Shown: piece after piece, positions 18,454-25,428 of the stretch
How positions within the stretch are numbered: position 1 is the first letter of the stretch
Layout: each line of letters opens with the position of its first letter
From: CAYQDR01 sp964416315
GTDB lineage: Bacteria; Methylomirabilota; Methylomirabilia; Rokubacteriales; DASRDR01
Length of the DNA: 64,000 nucleotides
Assembly (NCBI GenBank): GCA_964416315.1
Contig: CAYQDR010000008.1
Coordinates: 1-64,000 of the forward strand
Direction: 5' to 3'
The notes under the pieces: generated by a model
What the model saw: only the letters and a program-made list of their open reading frames with translations
Told to the model about the DNA's origin: nothing
Database searches by the model: none
Made by a program: the position numbers and the translations under genes

Positions 18454-19319
18454 GCTTGCGCCTCGTCGCGTTCGACCTCCTCGTTCACCGCCACGCGCCA
18501 GCGTGCGTCGCGCCGCGCACCAGCCATCCGCTGGCCAGGCGACAACGGAGTCACCCGCGGCGCGCGGGCCACGACCCACGCCGCCAGGGCTCGCGCCACT
18601 TCCTGACGTCCGACCAGGTCGAGGAGGTACCCCAGCCGCTGCGCGTACGCCACCTCGCCGTCGGCCTCGGCGACCCGCGCGAGCTCGCTGCCGTCCAGGC
18701 GCTCGCCCAGCTCATGGAGGATGGTGGCGACGTTCGAAAGGCCACCACAGTGCTCCGGGTACCGGACCAGATCGAGCGCGGTCGCTTCCGGGGTTGAGAC
18801 GCGGATGTCGCCCGTCGGGGTCTTGATCCCGACGGTCGGAGCGCTCGCGAGGTGCGCCTTCTTCACGAAGCGGATCCGCACGCGACCAACCTCGATGGGG
18901 CCCAGCGGGCGATCGGTGACGACCTGGAACTCCTGTGGCGCCTGGTGCGCCGCGCCGTGCAGGGAAGCAGCGGTGAGGAGGCCCACATAGTAGGGGCGGC
19001 CCAGGTAGTCCATGAGATCGCGGATGAACCAGGGCGCGGGGAGCGACCGGGCCACGCGGTACTCGGGGGGCACGATCACGTAGAACCCCCGGCGTGGTGA
19101 CGCCACGCGGCCGGCCTTCGCCAGGCGCCAGAGCGCGTTCTTGAGCGCGACCTTGGAGAGACCGAGCACCTTGGCCGCATCGGCCCGGGTGAAGGTGTAC
19201 CGGCCGGAAGCCTGGAGGGCATCGAGGAAAGCCCTGGGGCTCCCAGGTTGCTGTGGAGATCGAGAAATGTCGCGATTTCTGCGACCTTTCTGAACTGATG
19301 CCGCTCGACGCTTCTTCAT
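18450..19319 (-). CDS. abiEi: AbiEi-type antitoxin / transcriptional repressor
   Basis: This 289-residue partner of the toxin gene has an N-terminal winged-helix region, FTRADAAKVLGLSKVALKNA followed by LWRLAKAGRVASPRRGFYVI, and a C-terminal antitoxin domain with GLLTAASLHGAAHQAPQEFQ. The family neutralises AbiEii and represses its own promoter by binding paired inverted repeats. Two such repeats are visible here, one inside the first codons and one just upstream. ATG 19319 is the only usable start in frame. The N-terminus is unusually basic (MKKRRAASVQKGRRNR). Confidence 0.87.
   Translation of the reverse strand: MKKRRAASVQKGRRNRDISRSPQQPGSPRAFLDALQASGRYTFTRADAAKVLGLSKVALKNALWRLAKAGRVASPRRGFYVIVPPEYRVARSLPAPWFIRDLMDYLGRPYYVGLLTAASLHGAAHQAPQEFQVVTDRPLGPIEVGRVRIRFVKKAHLASAPTVGIKTPTGDIRVSTPEATALDLVRYPEHCGGLSNVATILHELGERLDGSELARVAEADGEVAYAQRLGYLLDLVGRQEVARALAAWVVARAPRVTPLSPGQRMAGARRDARWRVAVNEEVERDEAQA
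19269..19285 (-). promoter_or_regulatory. AbiEi operator-like inverted repeat, internal copy
   Basis: GTCGCGATTTCTGCGAC is a 17-base near-perfect inverted repeat (GTCGC/GCGAC arms) lying within codons 12-17 of the abiEi frame. It matches the upstream copy at 19332-19348 in 13 of 17 bases. Confidence 0.55.
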
Positions 19320-19331
19320 CAGTCATGTATG

Positions 19332-19348
19332 GTCGCATAATCTGCGAC
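19332..19348 (-). promoter_or_regulatory. AbiEi operator-like inverted repeat, promoter copy
   Basis: GTCGCATAATCTGCGAC has perfect 6-bp arms around TAATC. It lies 13 bases upstream of the abiEi ATG and, on the minus strand, covers a candidate -10 (GATTAT). Its centre is 63 bases, six helical turns, from the centre of the internal copy. Confidence 0.6.
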
Positions 19349-19390
19349 TTTTCGGAACAGCTACAGATCGCGTCCAGTAGCTGGACGGTC

Positions 19391-19423
19391 CCGGCCCCGT
19401 AGCACGACGAGCTACGGGGCCGG
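19391..19423. repeat. Perfect 13-bp inverted repeat in the AbiE-MNT intergenic region
   Basis: CCGGCCCCGTAGC - 7 bases - GCTACGGGGCCGG forms a perfect hairpin. A related GTAGCAC/GTGCTAC hairpin with flanking GTGTC/GACAC arms lies at 19566-19595. Neither has a T-run. They lie between divergent toxin-antitoxin operons, so a regulatory or recombination role is possible but unproven. Confidence 0.5.
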
Positions 19424-19465
19424 CCCGGGGCCCCCGCGACTGGCTCAGCTACGGGACGGGCGGGC

Positions 19466-19525
19466 GGTCAACGGCCGTTGACCCGGAGTTCCGGCGGGGA
19501 CCAAAGCGGTCAACGGCCGTTTACC
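19466..19525. repeat. Tandem 18-bp palindromes (GGTCAACGGCCGTTGACC)
   Basis: A perfect palindrome, GGTCAACGGCCGTTGACC, at 19466-19483 is repeated with one change (GTTTACC end) at 19508-19525. They are 42 bases, four helical turns, apart and in the non-coding stretch between abiEi and the MNT gene. The arrangement looks like paired operator sites for a dimeric DNA-binding protein. Apart from these and the hairpins nearby, 19349-19800 shows no gene. Confidence 0.5.
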
Positions 19526-19565
19526 GGGGTAGACCGGCCCCCAAGGGAGCAGCCCGGCCCCGCCC

Positions 19566-19595
19566 GTGTCCCGTAGCACGCTGTGCTACAGACAC
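19566..19595. repeat. Inverted repeat GTGTC..GTAGCAC-GCT-GTGCTAC..GACAC
   Basis: A 7-bp perfect stem (GTAGCAC/GTGCTAC, loop GCT) is extended by outer GTGTC/GACAC arms across small bulges. It shares the core GTAGCAC with the hairpin at 19391-19423. It lies about 220 bases before the MNT gene. Confidence 0.45.
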
Positions 19596-19814
19596 CCGGG
19601 GCCGGGAGCCCGAATGCCGCCCCTGCCTCACGCCCCGACCCATCGTCCCACCCGTGGGGGTGACTGTCTCAGTCCTGGCCCCGGGGCCATGAGGCGCGAC
19701 ACGCAAAGCTTCGGAGGCTCTCGGGCGCGCGGCGCAGCCCTGCGCATCGGGACCGGGGTAATGCGTCTCAGGCTGCGAGCGGCTCGCGTGGGCGATTGTT
19801 GTATAGTGGTTGGC

Positions 19815-20531
19815 GTGACCAAGAAAGCTGGTCGAAAGACCAAGAAGACTGGTCGAACCAAGAAATCTGGTCGAACGACCAGAATCTTTGGTCGGCGGCC
19901 TGGAGAGGTTCTGCCGAGGGGCAGAGCTGATGGCCTGGGCCGTGTCTTCGCGGGACGCGCCTTGCTGCCCTTGCTCAAGGTGTTCTTCTTGTCCCCTTCG
20001 CGAGACTTCTACCAGAGGGAGTTGACTGTCACTCTCGGCGAGAGGCTGTTCGTCATCCAGACCGCTCTCAAGCGCCTGATCGAAGCAGGCCTCATCGAGC
20101 TCCGCGCACGCGGCAACAGAACGTACTATCGCGCGAAGCAGAGTCATCCAGCCTTCCCGGACCTGAAAGCACTCGTCCTCAAGACGGTCGGCCTGGGAGA
20201 AAGTCTCCGAGCGCACCTCCGTGGGCTAGAGGGCAGGGTCAAGGTCGCCTTCGTCTACGGCTCCGTCGCGCGCGGGGAGGAGGGTGCGGCGAGCGACGTC
20301 GATCTCATGTTCGTCGGTGACATATCGGGCCGGGAACTCGCGTCTGTGCTTGCGCCGGCTCGCAAGTCATTGAATCGTGAGATCAACCCGACGACTTATA
20401 CTCCTGACGAATTGAGACGCAAGGTCCGGGAAGGGTCCCCGTTCATCCGCGAGGTCCTCGCGGGCCCCAAGATGTTCTTGCTGGGTGACGAACGTGCCCT
20501 TGCGAGACTTTCTCGCCGACGGCTCTCTTAG
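19815..20531 (+). CDS. Winged-helix nucleotidyltransferase (MNT-type antitoxin) with basic repeat tail
   Basis: This protein of about 238 residues has a basic N-terminal tail made of four short repeats (TKKAGRK, TKKTGR, TKKSGRT, TRIFGRR), a winged helix (FYQRELTVTLGERLFVIQTA) and a minimal nucleotidyltransferase domain with YGSVARGEEGAASDVDLMF, the GS-x10-DxD signature. MNT proteins neutralise HEPN toxins, in studied cases by nucleotidylating them; the next gene is such a HEPN protein, overlapping by 47 bases. GTG 19815 is chosen because TATAGT (19802-19807) lies 7 bases upstream, suggesting a leaderless message. An ATG at 19761 would add 18 residues. Confidence 0.75.
   Translation: MTKKAGRKTKKTGRTKKSGRTTRIFGRRPGEVLPRGRADGLGRVFAGRALLPLLKVFFLSPSRDFYQRELTVTLGERLFVIQTALKRLIEAGLIELRARGNRTYYRAKQSHPAFPDLKALVLKTVGLGESLRAHLRGLEGRVKVAFVYGSVARGEEGAASDVDLMFVGDISGRELASVLAPARKSLNREINPTTYTPDELRRKVREGSPFIREVLAGPKMFLLGDERALARLSRRRLS
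19817..19893 (+). repeat. Four tandem 21-bp units (one of 18) with GACCA/TGGTC arms
   Basis: GACCA occurs at 19817, 19838 and 19877 (a decayed AACCA at 19856) and TGGTC at 19829, 19850, 19868 and 19889: a period of 21, 18, 21. Alternating arms make inverted repeats such as TGGTC-GAAA-GACCA. The array encodes the basic N-terminal tail of the MNT protein and may also be its DNA-binding site. Confidence 0.6.
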
Positions 20532-20937
20532 GCGGCATCGACCGAGCCGGAGCGAGATGCGCAATCTGCTGCGTGTCGCCGACCGCGACCTTGGGGATGC
20601 CAGGGTCGAGGCGGTGTCGGTCGACACGCGGTTTCGTCTCGGCTACCAAGCTGCATTCGCGCTGGCTACGATCGTGCTAGCGGCCTCTGGCGTGCGGACA
20701 ACCGGAGTGAGACACCATGTGGTGACATGGCAGGCCTTGCCTGAGTTGCTCGGGGCTGAGTTCCAGGACTTGACCGGATACTTCGATCAGGTCCGCAGCA
20801 AACGGAACGTGGCGGACTATGACAGGGCCTTCGAGATCGCAGAGGTCGAGCTTCGCGAGTTGATCGAGGAAGTGAGGAAGTTTCGACCGGTCGTTCTCGC
20901 TTGGCTGAAGAAGCACCATCGCTCGCTACAGCCGTGA
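20485..20937 (+). CDS. HEPN-domain protein (toxin partner of the MNT protein)
   Basis: This is an all-helical protein of 150 residues. The family pattern is a short LRDFLADGSLRRH lead, then EMRNLLRVADRDLGDARVEA, and near the C-terminus RSKRNVADYDRAFEIAEVEL. The last motif, R-x-x-RN-x-x-DY, sits where HEPN ribonucleases carry R-x4-6-H, but no His is present. It could therefore be a variant active site or an inactive binding domain. GTG 20485 lies inside the MNT gene and gives the full family N-terminus; ATG 20557 is an alternative. The coupled overlap fits a toxin-antitoxin pair. Confidence 0.72.
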   Translation: MTNVPLRDFLADGSLRRHRPSRSEMRNLLRVADRDLGDARVEAVSVDTRFRLGYQAAFALATIVLAASGVRTTGVRHHVVTWQALPELLGAEFQDLTGYFDQVRSKRNVADYDRAFEIAEVELRELIEEVRKFRPVVLAWLKKHHRSLQP

Positions 20938-21064
20938 GGCGAGGCGCGAGAACTGCATCCGTGTCGGGCCGGTTGCGGCACGACATCGCTTCTGACAGAA
21001 TCGGGGTCCGTCGGCGGCCGGCCGGTGGCGAGGGCACGATAGACCCGCGAGCAAAGGAAACAGC

Positions 21065-22240
21065 ATGAAGACCTTGATCCGCAACATCGGCACGCTGGTG
21101 AGCGGCGACATCGACCGACCGGTCCTCGACGCCGACTCCATCCTGATCCGTGACGGCGTGATCGCGGCGGTCGGGCGGAAGCTGGACGACGACGCCGATA
21201 CCGTCGTGGACGCGCAGGGCACGACGGTGATGCCCGGGCTCATCGACTCCCACGTCCACCCCGTCTTCGGCGACTTCACGCCGCGCCAGCGCACGCTCGA
21301 CTTCCTCGACTCGGGGCTCAACGGGGGCGTCACGACGGCGATCTCGGCGGGCGAGGTCCACCTGCCGGGCCGACCCAAGGACCTCGTGGGGCTGAAGGCC
21401 CTGGCGATCGTCGCCGCGCGCGCGTACCAGAACTTCCGGCCCAGCGGGGTCAAGGTCCACGCGGGCGCCCCGATCCTCGAGCTGGGGCTCACGGAGGCCG
21501 ACTTCGCCGAGATGGCGGCGGCCGGCGTCAGGCTCGTTGGCGAGATCGGCCTCGGGTCGGTCAGGACGGGGAAGGACGCCGCGCCGATGGTCGAGTGGGC
21601 CAAGCGGCACGGCATGACCGTGACGATCCACACGGGCGGCCCGTCCATCGCCGGCTCCAACCCGATCAGCGCCGACGTCGTCCTGGAGACCCGGCCGCAC
21701 GTGGTCGGGCACATCAACGGCGGCACGACGTCGATGAGCCCCGCCGACATCGAGCGCCTGGTGGCCACGGACATGGCGCTGGAGATCGTCCAGTGCGGCA
21801 ACGCCAAGACGGCGCTCCACACGCTGCGGACGACGATGGACGCCCGGGCCGCGCACCGGATCATCCTCGGCAACGACGCGCCCTCGGGGACCGGCGTCAT
21901 CCCGCTCGGGATCCTGCGCACGATCAGCCTGCTGGCGGCGCTGGGTGGCCTCGGCGCGGCCGAGGCGATCTGCTGCGCGACCGGCAACACGGCCCGTGTC
22001 TACGGGCTCAACGTTGGGACGATCGCCGCGGGGCGGGAGGCGGACCTGGTCATCTGCGACGCGCCGGTCGGCAGCGTCGGGATGGGCGCGCTAGGGGCGC
22101 TCGCCGCGGGCGACCTGCCGGGCATCTCGATGGTGCTGATCGACGGCACGCCTGTGATCGGGCGGAGTCGCAACACGCCGCCGGCGGCGCGTGCCGCGCA
22201 GGTTGTGAAGGGGCAGGGGCCGGGGGCGGGCGGCCACTAG
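21065..22240 (+). CDS. ena: Enamidase-like amidohydrolase
   Basis: This 391-residue metal-dependent amidohydrolase closely resembles, along its whole length, enamidase of Eubacterium barkeri, the nicotinate-fermentation enzyme that hydrolyses 6-oxo-1,4,5,6-tetrahydronicotinate. Shared stretches from memory of that family include PGLIDSHVHPVFGD, GGVTTAISAGEVHLPGRPKD, EIVQCGN, GNDAPSGTGVIPLGILR and GDLPGISMVLIDG. The first metal pair is the HVH of DSHVH, further His ligands sit in TIHTGG and GHINGG, and the catalytic Asp is in GNDAPSG. AAAGGAA lies about 6 bases before ATG 21065. With the molybdenum hydroxylase at 36.5 kb it hints at N-heterocycle or cyclic-amide breakdown, although the substrate is inferred. 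Confidence 0.87.
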   Translation: MKTLIRNIGTLVSGDIDRPVLDADSILIRDGVIAAVGRKLDDDADTVVDAQGTTVMPGLIDSHVHPVFGDFTPRQRTLDFLDSGLNGGVTTAISAGEVHLPGRPKDLVGLKALAIVAARAYQNFRPSGVKVHAGAPILELGLTEADFAEMAAAGVRLVGEIGLGSVRTGKDAAPMVEWAKRHGMTVTIHTGGPSIAGSNPISADVVLETRPHVVGHINGGTTSMSPADIERLVATDMALEIVQCGNAKTALHTLRTTMDARAAHRIILGNDAPSGTGVIPLGILRTISLLAALGGLGAAEAICCATGNTARVYGLNVGTIAAGREADLVICDAPVGSVGMGALGALAAGDLPGISMVLIDGTPVIGRSRNTPPAARAAQVVKGQGPGAGGH

Positions 22241-22283
22241 CTAGGATCGGGACCCGCGGGGACCTGCCGAGAGGAGATCGCGC

Positions 22284-22856
22284 ATGACGAAGATCCGCAA
22301 GCTCGTCACCGTCGTCGAGGAGACGCTGAGCGACGGCGGCCGGGAGGCCAGGCGCCCGGTCCGGAAGGCCGCCGCCGTCGCCGTCATCGAGAACCCGTTC
22401 GCCGGGCGGTTCGTGGACGATCTCGCGCCGCTCGTCGAGGCCGGCGAGGAGCTGGGGGCGCTGCTCGCGAAGAAGGCCACCGAGGCGCTCGGCGCCCCGG
22501 CCGAGTCGTACGGCAAGGCCGCGATCGTGGGCGAGCGCGGCGAGCTGGAGCACGCGGCGGCGCTGCTTCACCCGAAGCTCGGCGCCCCGCTCCGCGCCGC
22601 GGTGGGCGGCGGCAAGGCCATCATCCCGTCGGCCAAGAAGCTCGGCGGGCCGGGTACCGCGATCGACGTGCCGCTCCACTTCAAGGACGCGGCGTTCGTC
22701 CGCACCCACTACGACGCCATGGAGGTCCGCGTCCCTGACGCGCCACGCGCGGACGAGATCGTGCTGGCGATCGTCGTCACCGACGGCGGCCGGCCCCACC
22801 CGCGCATCGGTGGGCTCACGAAGGAGGAGGCGAAGAAGGAGGACGGCCTGCGATGA
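22284..22856 (+). CDS. Amino acid synthesis family protein (PF06684-like)
   Basis: This 190-residue protein begins MTKIRKLVTVVEETLSDGGR and contains the ENPFAGRFVDDLAPLVEAGE, YGKAAIVGERGELEHAAALL and GTAIDVPLHFKDAAFVRTHY stretches of the so-called amino acid synthesis family, whose true reaction is not established. It follows the enamidase gene by 43 bases with AGGAG before ATG 22284, so it is likely co-transcribed. In this setting a role in ring-opened amide or amino acid metabolism is plausible, but only by context. Confidence 0.8.
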   Translation: MTKIRKLVTVVEETLSDGGREARRPVRKAAAVAVIENPFAGRFVDDLAPLVEAGEELGALLAKKATEALGAPAESYGKAAIVGERGELEHAAALLHPKLGAPLRAAVGGGKAIIPSAKKLGGPGTAIDVPLHFKDAAFVRTHYDAMEVRVPDAPRADEIVLAIVVTDGGRPHPRIGGLTKEEAKKEDGLR

Positions 22857-22896
22857 GAGCAAGTCGGCCACGCAACGGTCACGAAGACGCACCGTG

Positions 22897-22947
22897 CTCC
22901 CCTCCCCCCCTGAGGGGCGGGAGGGGGCGGGGGTGTGGGGGGACCCG
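22897..22947 (+). repeat. GC-rich intergenic repeat (copy 2) carrying the LLM gene ribosome site
   Basis: A C-tract with CTGAGGGG is followed by GGCGGGGGTGTGGGGGGACC, ending directly at the start codon. The final 26 bases differ from those ahead of livF (16744-16769) at one position. Confidence 0.5.
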
Positions 22948-23940
22948 ATGAGGCACGGCCTGCGGCTGCCCTCGTTCGCGCTCGGGCCCAGGACGGCGAC
23001 GCTCGCGGAGATGGGGCGCTACCTGCGCCGGGCCGAGGACCTCGGCTTCGACTGCGCCGTGACCATCGATCACCTGCTGCTCACCCCGCCCGCGTACGCC
23101 TGCACGTGGCTCGAGCCGCTCACGCTGCTGGCGGCGCTGGCCGGCGTGACCCGCACGATCAAGCTCGGGACGATGGTCCTGGTGCTGCCGCTCCGCAACC
23201 CCGTCTACTTCGCCAAGGAGTGGGCGACGCTGGACCTCCTCTCGGGCGGCCGCACGATCCTCGGGATCGGGGTCGGGTGGCACGAGGAGGAGTTCCTCCT
23301 CATGGGCGTGCCCCACCGGGAGCGCGGCCGGCGCATGGCGGAGTGCCTCGCAATCGTGCGGGCGCTGTGGGCGAGGGACGACGTGAGCTACGAGGGCCAG
23401 TTCTACCGCTTCCGGAACCTGACGATCGACCCCAAGCCGGCGCAGCGGCCCCACCCGCCCATCTGGATCGGCGGCGGGACCCAGCCCTCCGAGAAGGTCT
23501 ACGGGCAGACCGTCAAGAACATCGACCCGGTGCTGCGCCGGATCGCGCGCTACGCCGACACCTGGGTGCCGCACTCCTCGTCGACGCCCGAGATGGTCAA
23601 GGGCGACTGGGTGAAGGTGCAGGGGTTCGCGCGGGAGCTGGGGCGGGACCCCCGGACGATCGGCCGGGTCTACTCGAACTTCGTGTGGGTGCTCAAGCCG
23701 GGGGAGAAGCCCGAGTCGGCGGCCCCCCACTTCTCGGTGTACTCGGGGATGGACCTGGACTACTGGCACACGTACTACCTGCTGGGCGAGGCCGAGGAGC
23801 TGGCGGAGAAGATCTCGGCGCGGATCGCGGCGCTCGACGGCGGCGTGGACACGATCGTGCTGAACCCGCTCGACTGGGGGCTGGAGCAGCTCGAGCTCTT
23901 GGCCGGGGAGGTCCTGCCGCGGGTGAAGACCTCTCGGTGA
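22948..23940 (+). CDS. LLM-class flavin-dependent oxidoreductase
   Basis: This 330-residue luciferase-like monooxygenase or F420/FMN oxidoreductase has a TIM-barrel fold. RAEDLGFDCAVTIDHLLLTP near the N-terminus, KLGTMVLVLPLRNPVYFAKE and LSGGRTILGIGVGWHEEEFL are the class motifs, and RPHPPIWIGGG follows in the middle. Whether it uses FMN or F420 is not clear; the flavin reductase at 5.9 kb could supply FMNH2. ATG 22948 lies at the edge of a G-rich repeat. Its stop overlaps a GTG that begins a short stub of a molybdenum hydroxylase gene. Confidence 0.87.
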   Translation: MRHGLRLPSFALGPRTATLAEMGRYLRRAEDLGFDCAVTIDHLLLTPPAYACTWLEPLTLLAALAGVTRTIKLGTMVLVLPLRNPVYFAKEWATLDLLSGGRTILGIGVGWHEEEFLLMGVPHRERGRRMAECLAIVRALWARDDVSYEGQFYRFRNLTIDPKPAQRPHPPIWIGGGTQPSEKVYGQTVKNIDPVLRRIARYADTWVPHSSSTPEMVKGDWVKVQGFARELGRDPRTIGRVYSNFVWVLKPGEKPESAAPHFSVYSGMDLDYWHTYYLLGEAEELAEKISARIAALDGGVDTIVLNPLDWGLEQLELLAGEVLPRVKTSR

Positions 23941-23998
23941 CGGGCGGCGCCGTGGTACCCGGGCAACCAGAGCCGCCGCCGATCCGGCTGACCGGCTG
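23845..23998 (+). repeat. Diverged direct repeat, copy 1 (LLM 3' end + hydroxylase 5' end)
   Basis: This stretch aligns without gaps to 36450-36603 at about 88% by hand count. It spans the last 31 codons of the LLM gene, the GTGA junction and the first 20 codons of a molybdenum hydroxylase. The two copies are 12,605 bases apart and bracket the accessory block. Confidence 0.75.
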
Positions 23999-24023
23999 CC
24001 GGACATGCACGTGCGGTTGGTGA
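23937..24023 (+). pseudogene. 5' stub of a molybdenum hydroxylase large-subunit gene
   Basis: GTG 23937 overlaps the LLM stop exactly as in the intact pair at 36542. The frame reads VTGGAVVPGQPEPPPIRLTG, matching the start of the complete hydroxylase (VTDGAGVPGQPEPPPIRLTG), then loses similarity and stops after 28 codons. The remaining roughly 760 codons are missing. This shows that a paralogous LLM-hydroxylase operon once stood here. The 150 bases that follow (24024-24177) show no recognisable gene. Confidence 0.7.
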
Positions 24024-24177
24024 TGATCGCTTGACCCGAAGTCCTCAATAGCGCCGGTGTGGCCGACGTGCTGCGATCTCACCACCACCGTCAGATGAGG
24101 TCCGCCGGGCCGAGGTCTATCGGGTACGCCGTTCAGCGAGACGACACCATGCCGACTACGAGGCCCGACGCACGATC

Positions 24178-25428
24178 TCAGCGCCCGGCGCGCGGCTGGC
24201 GGAACGCCTCCAGGCGCGGGAGGAGATCGCGGAGGAGGAGCCGGCGCTTGAAGGGCAGCACCGTCGCCGGGAGTCTGCCGGCGCGGGCCGCCAGGTGACG
24301 GGGTACGGCCACGACGAGATTCACCCCGCGCGCCGCCGACAGCTTGCCCAGCTTCTCGGCCAGGTACTCGGGTGTCCAGTAGCCGACGATCTCCAGCAAG
24401 ACCTCGGTGCCATCCTGGTGGTGAAACACGAAGTCGGGGACCAGGAGGCTCCTGCCCACGTCGAGCACCGCGCCCTCCCGCACGAGGCGCCACCCGCCCC
24501 GCTCGCGGCCGAACTTGCGGGCGATGGCCTCCTCGAGGCTCGAGTCGAACTCGGGCGGCGGGGCCGCGCCGACTCCCAGGCCATCGGCCGAGCTGAGCGC
24601 GAACACGAAGGGCCGCCAGCCGCGGCGCAGCTCGATGTCGGCCTGGAGCCGCCAGTCGCCGAGCCGGACCAGCGCGGCCAGGAAGCGGGCGAAGTCCACG
24701 CCGTAGGCGCGCGTCCGGCGCAGCACCGAGTTCGGGCCGTCCAGCACGAACCGGTAGCCACCATCGGCGGCGGCCGGCGACGGCGCGACCCGGCGACGCC
24801 TGCGCCGCGCGGCCCGGGGGCCTGGCTCCCCCTGGATCCGCTCGACGCGGTGGAGCAGGCGGGCCAGGCGCGCATAGCGGAGGATGTGCTTGAAGTCGCG
24901 CCCGGCCTCGACCGTCACGCGCGTGGCCGAGTAGAGCAGCGCCTGGGCCTGGGCAAGGTCGTAGTCGGCCCTCAGCGCCGCCGCCGCGTAGTCGGCCGGG
25001 AAGGCGGCTAGGCGGTGGAACTCGGGGTAATCGGCGTAGAGGAGCGCGACGGCCTCGGCTTGGTCGGCCGGCGGGGGCGTGAAGCCGGCGAGCAGCTCAG
25101 TCGCCGCCGCGGCCTCGAGCAGGGGGTGGCGGCCAGCGGCCCTCTCGAACACCTCGACGCGTCGCTCGGCGCAGCGCGCCGATGAGGGCCACTCGTAGGT
25201 GGCCACGTCGTCGAGGAGCTTCACCACCGGCTCGACGCGGTCGGGCCGGAGCCCGTCCAGCGCCCGGCGCGCCGCGTTCCGGACCTGACCGCGCGTCTGG
25301 TCGACCCGCTCGCGATAGACGGCGAGCGCCGGCTCGAGGGCGGGCAGCGCCGCGTCCTCCAGCCGGTCAGAAGAGATCGAGCTGCTTCGCCTGTCCCAGT
25401 GATAGACGCGGAGCGCGGCGGTAAGCAT
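24178..25428 (-). CDS. Bax1-like nuclease (DUF790), partner of XPB helicase
   Basis: This 416-residue protein matches the DUF790 family, called Bax1 in archaea, a structure-specific nuclease that binds XPB. A helical N-terminal half is followed by a PD-(D/E)xK nuclease core with LVPDFVFHHQDGTEVLLEIV then GYWTPEYLAEKLGKL, where Asp, Glu and Lys positions are visible. The middle segment FVLDGPNSVLRRTRAYGVDF is also family-typical. ATG 25428 lies inside the end of the helicase gene (62-base overlap), so the two are coupled. Together they are predicted to unwind and cut damaged or flap DNA. Confidence 0.82.
   Translation of the reverse strand: MLTAALRVYHWDRRSSSISSDRLEDAALPALEPALAVYRERVDQTRGQVRNAARRALDGLRPDRVEPVVKLLDDVATYEWPSSARCAERRVEVFERAAGRHPLLEAAAATELLAGFTPPPADQAEAVALLYADYPEFHRLAAFPADYAAAALRADYDLAQAQALLYSATRVTVEAGRDFKHILRYARLARLLHRVERIQGEPGPRAARRRRRRVAPSPAAADGGYRFVLDGPNSVLRRTRAYGVDFARFLAALVRLGDWRLQADIELRRGWRPFVFALSSADGLGVGAAPPPEFDSSLEEAIARKFGRERGGWRLVREGAVLDVGRSLLVPDFVFHHQDGTEVLLEIVGYWTPEYLAEKLGKLSAARGVNLVVAVPRHLAARAGRLPATVLPFKRRLLLRDLLPRLEAFRQPRAGR

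Noticed and set aside
19817..19893. CRISPR-like array
   Set aside because: The period is 18-21 bases with no unique spacers, and the repeats are inside a coding frame.
24024..24177. A small gene after the hydroxylase stub
   Set aside because: Short frames on both strands lack ribosome sites and resemble no known protein.
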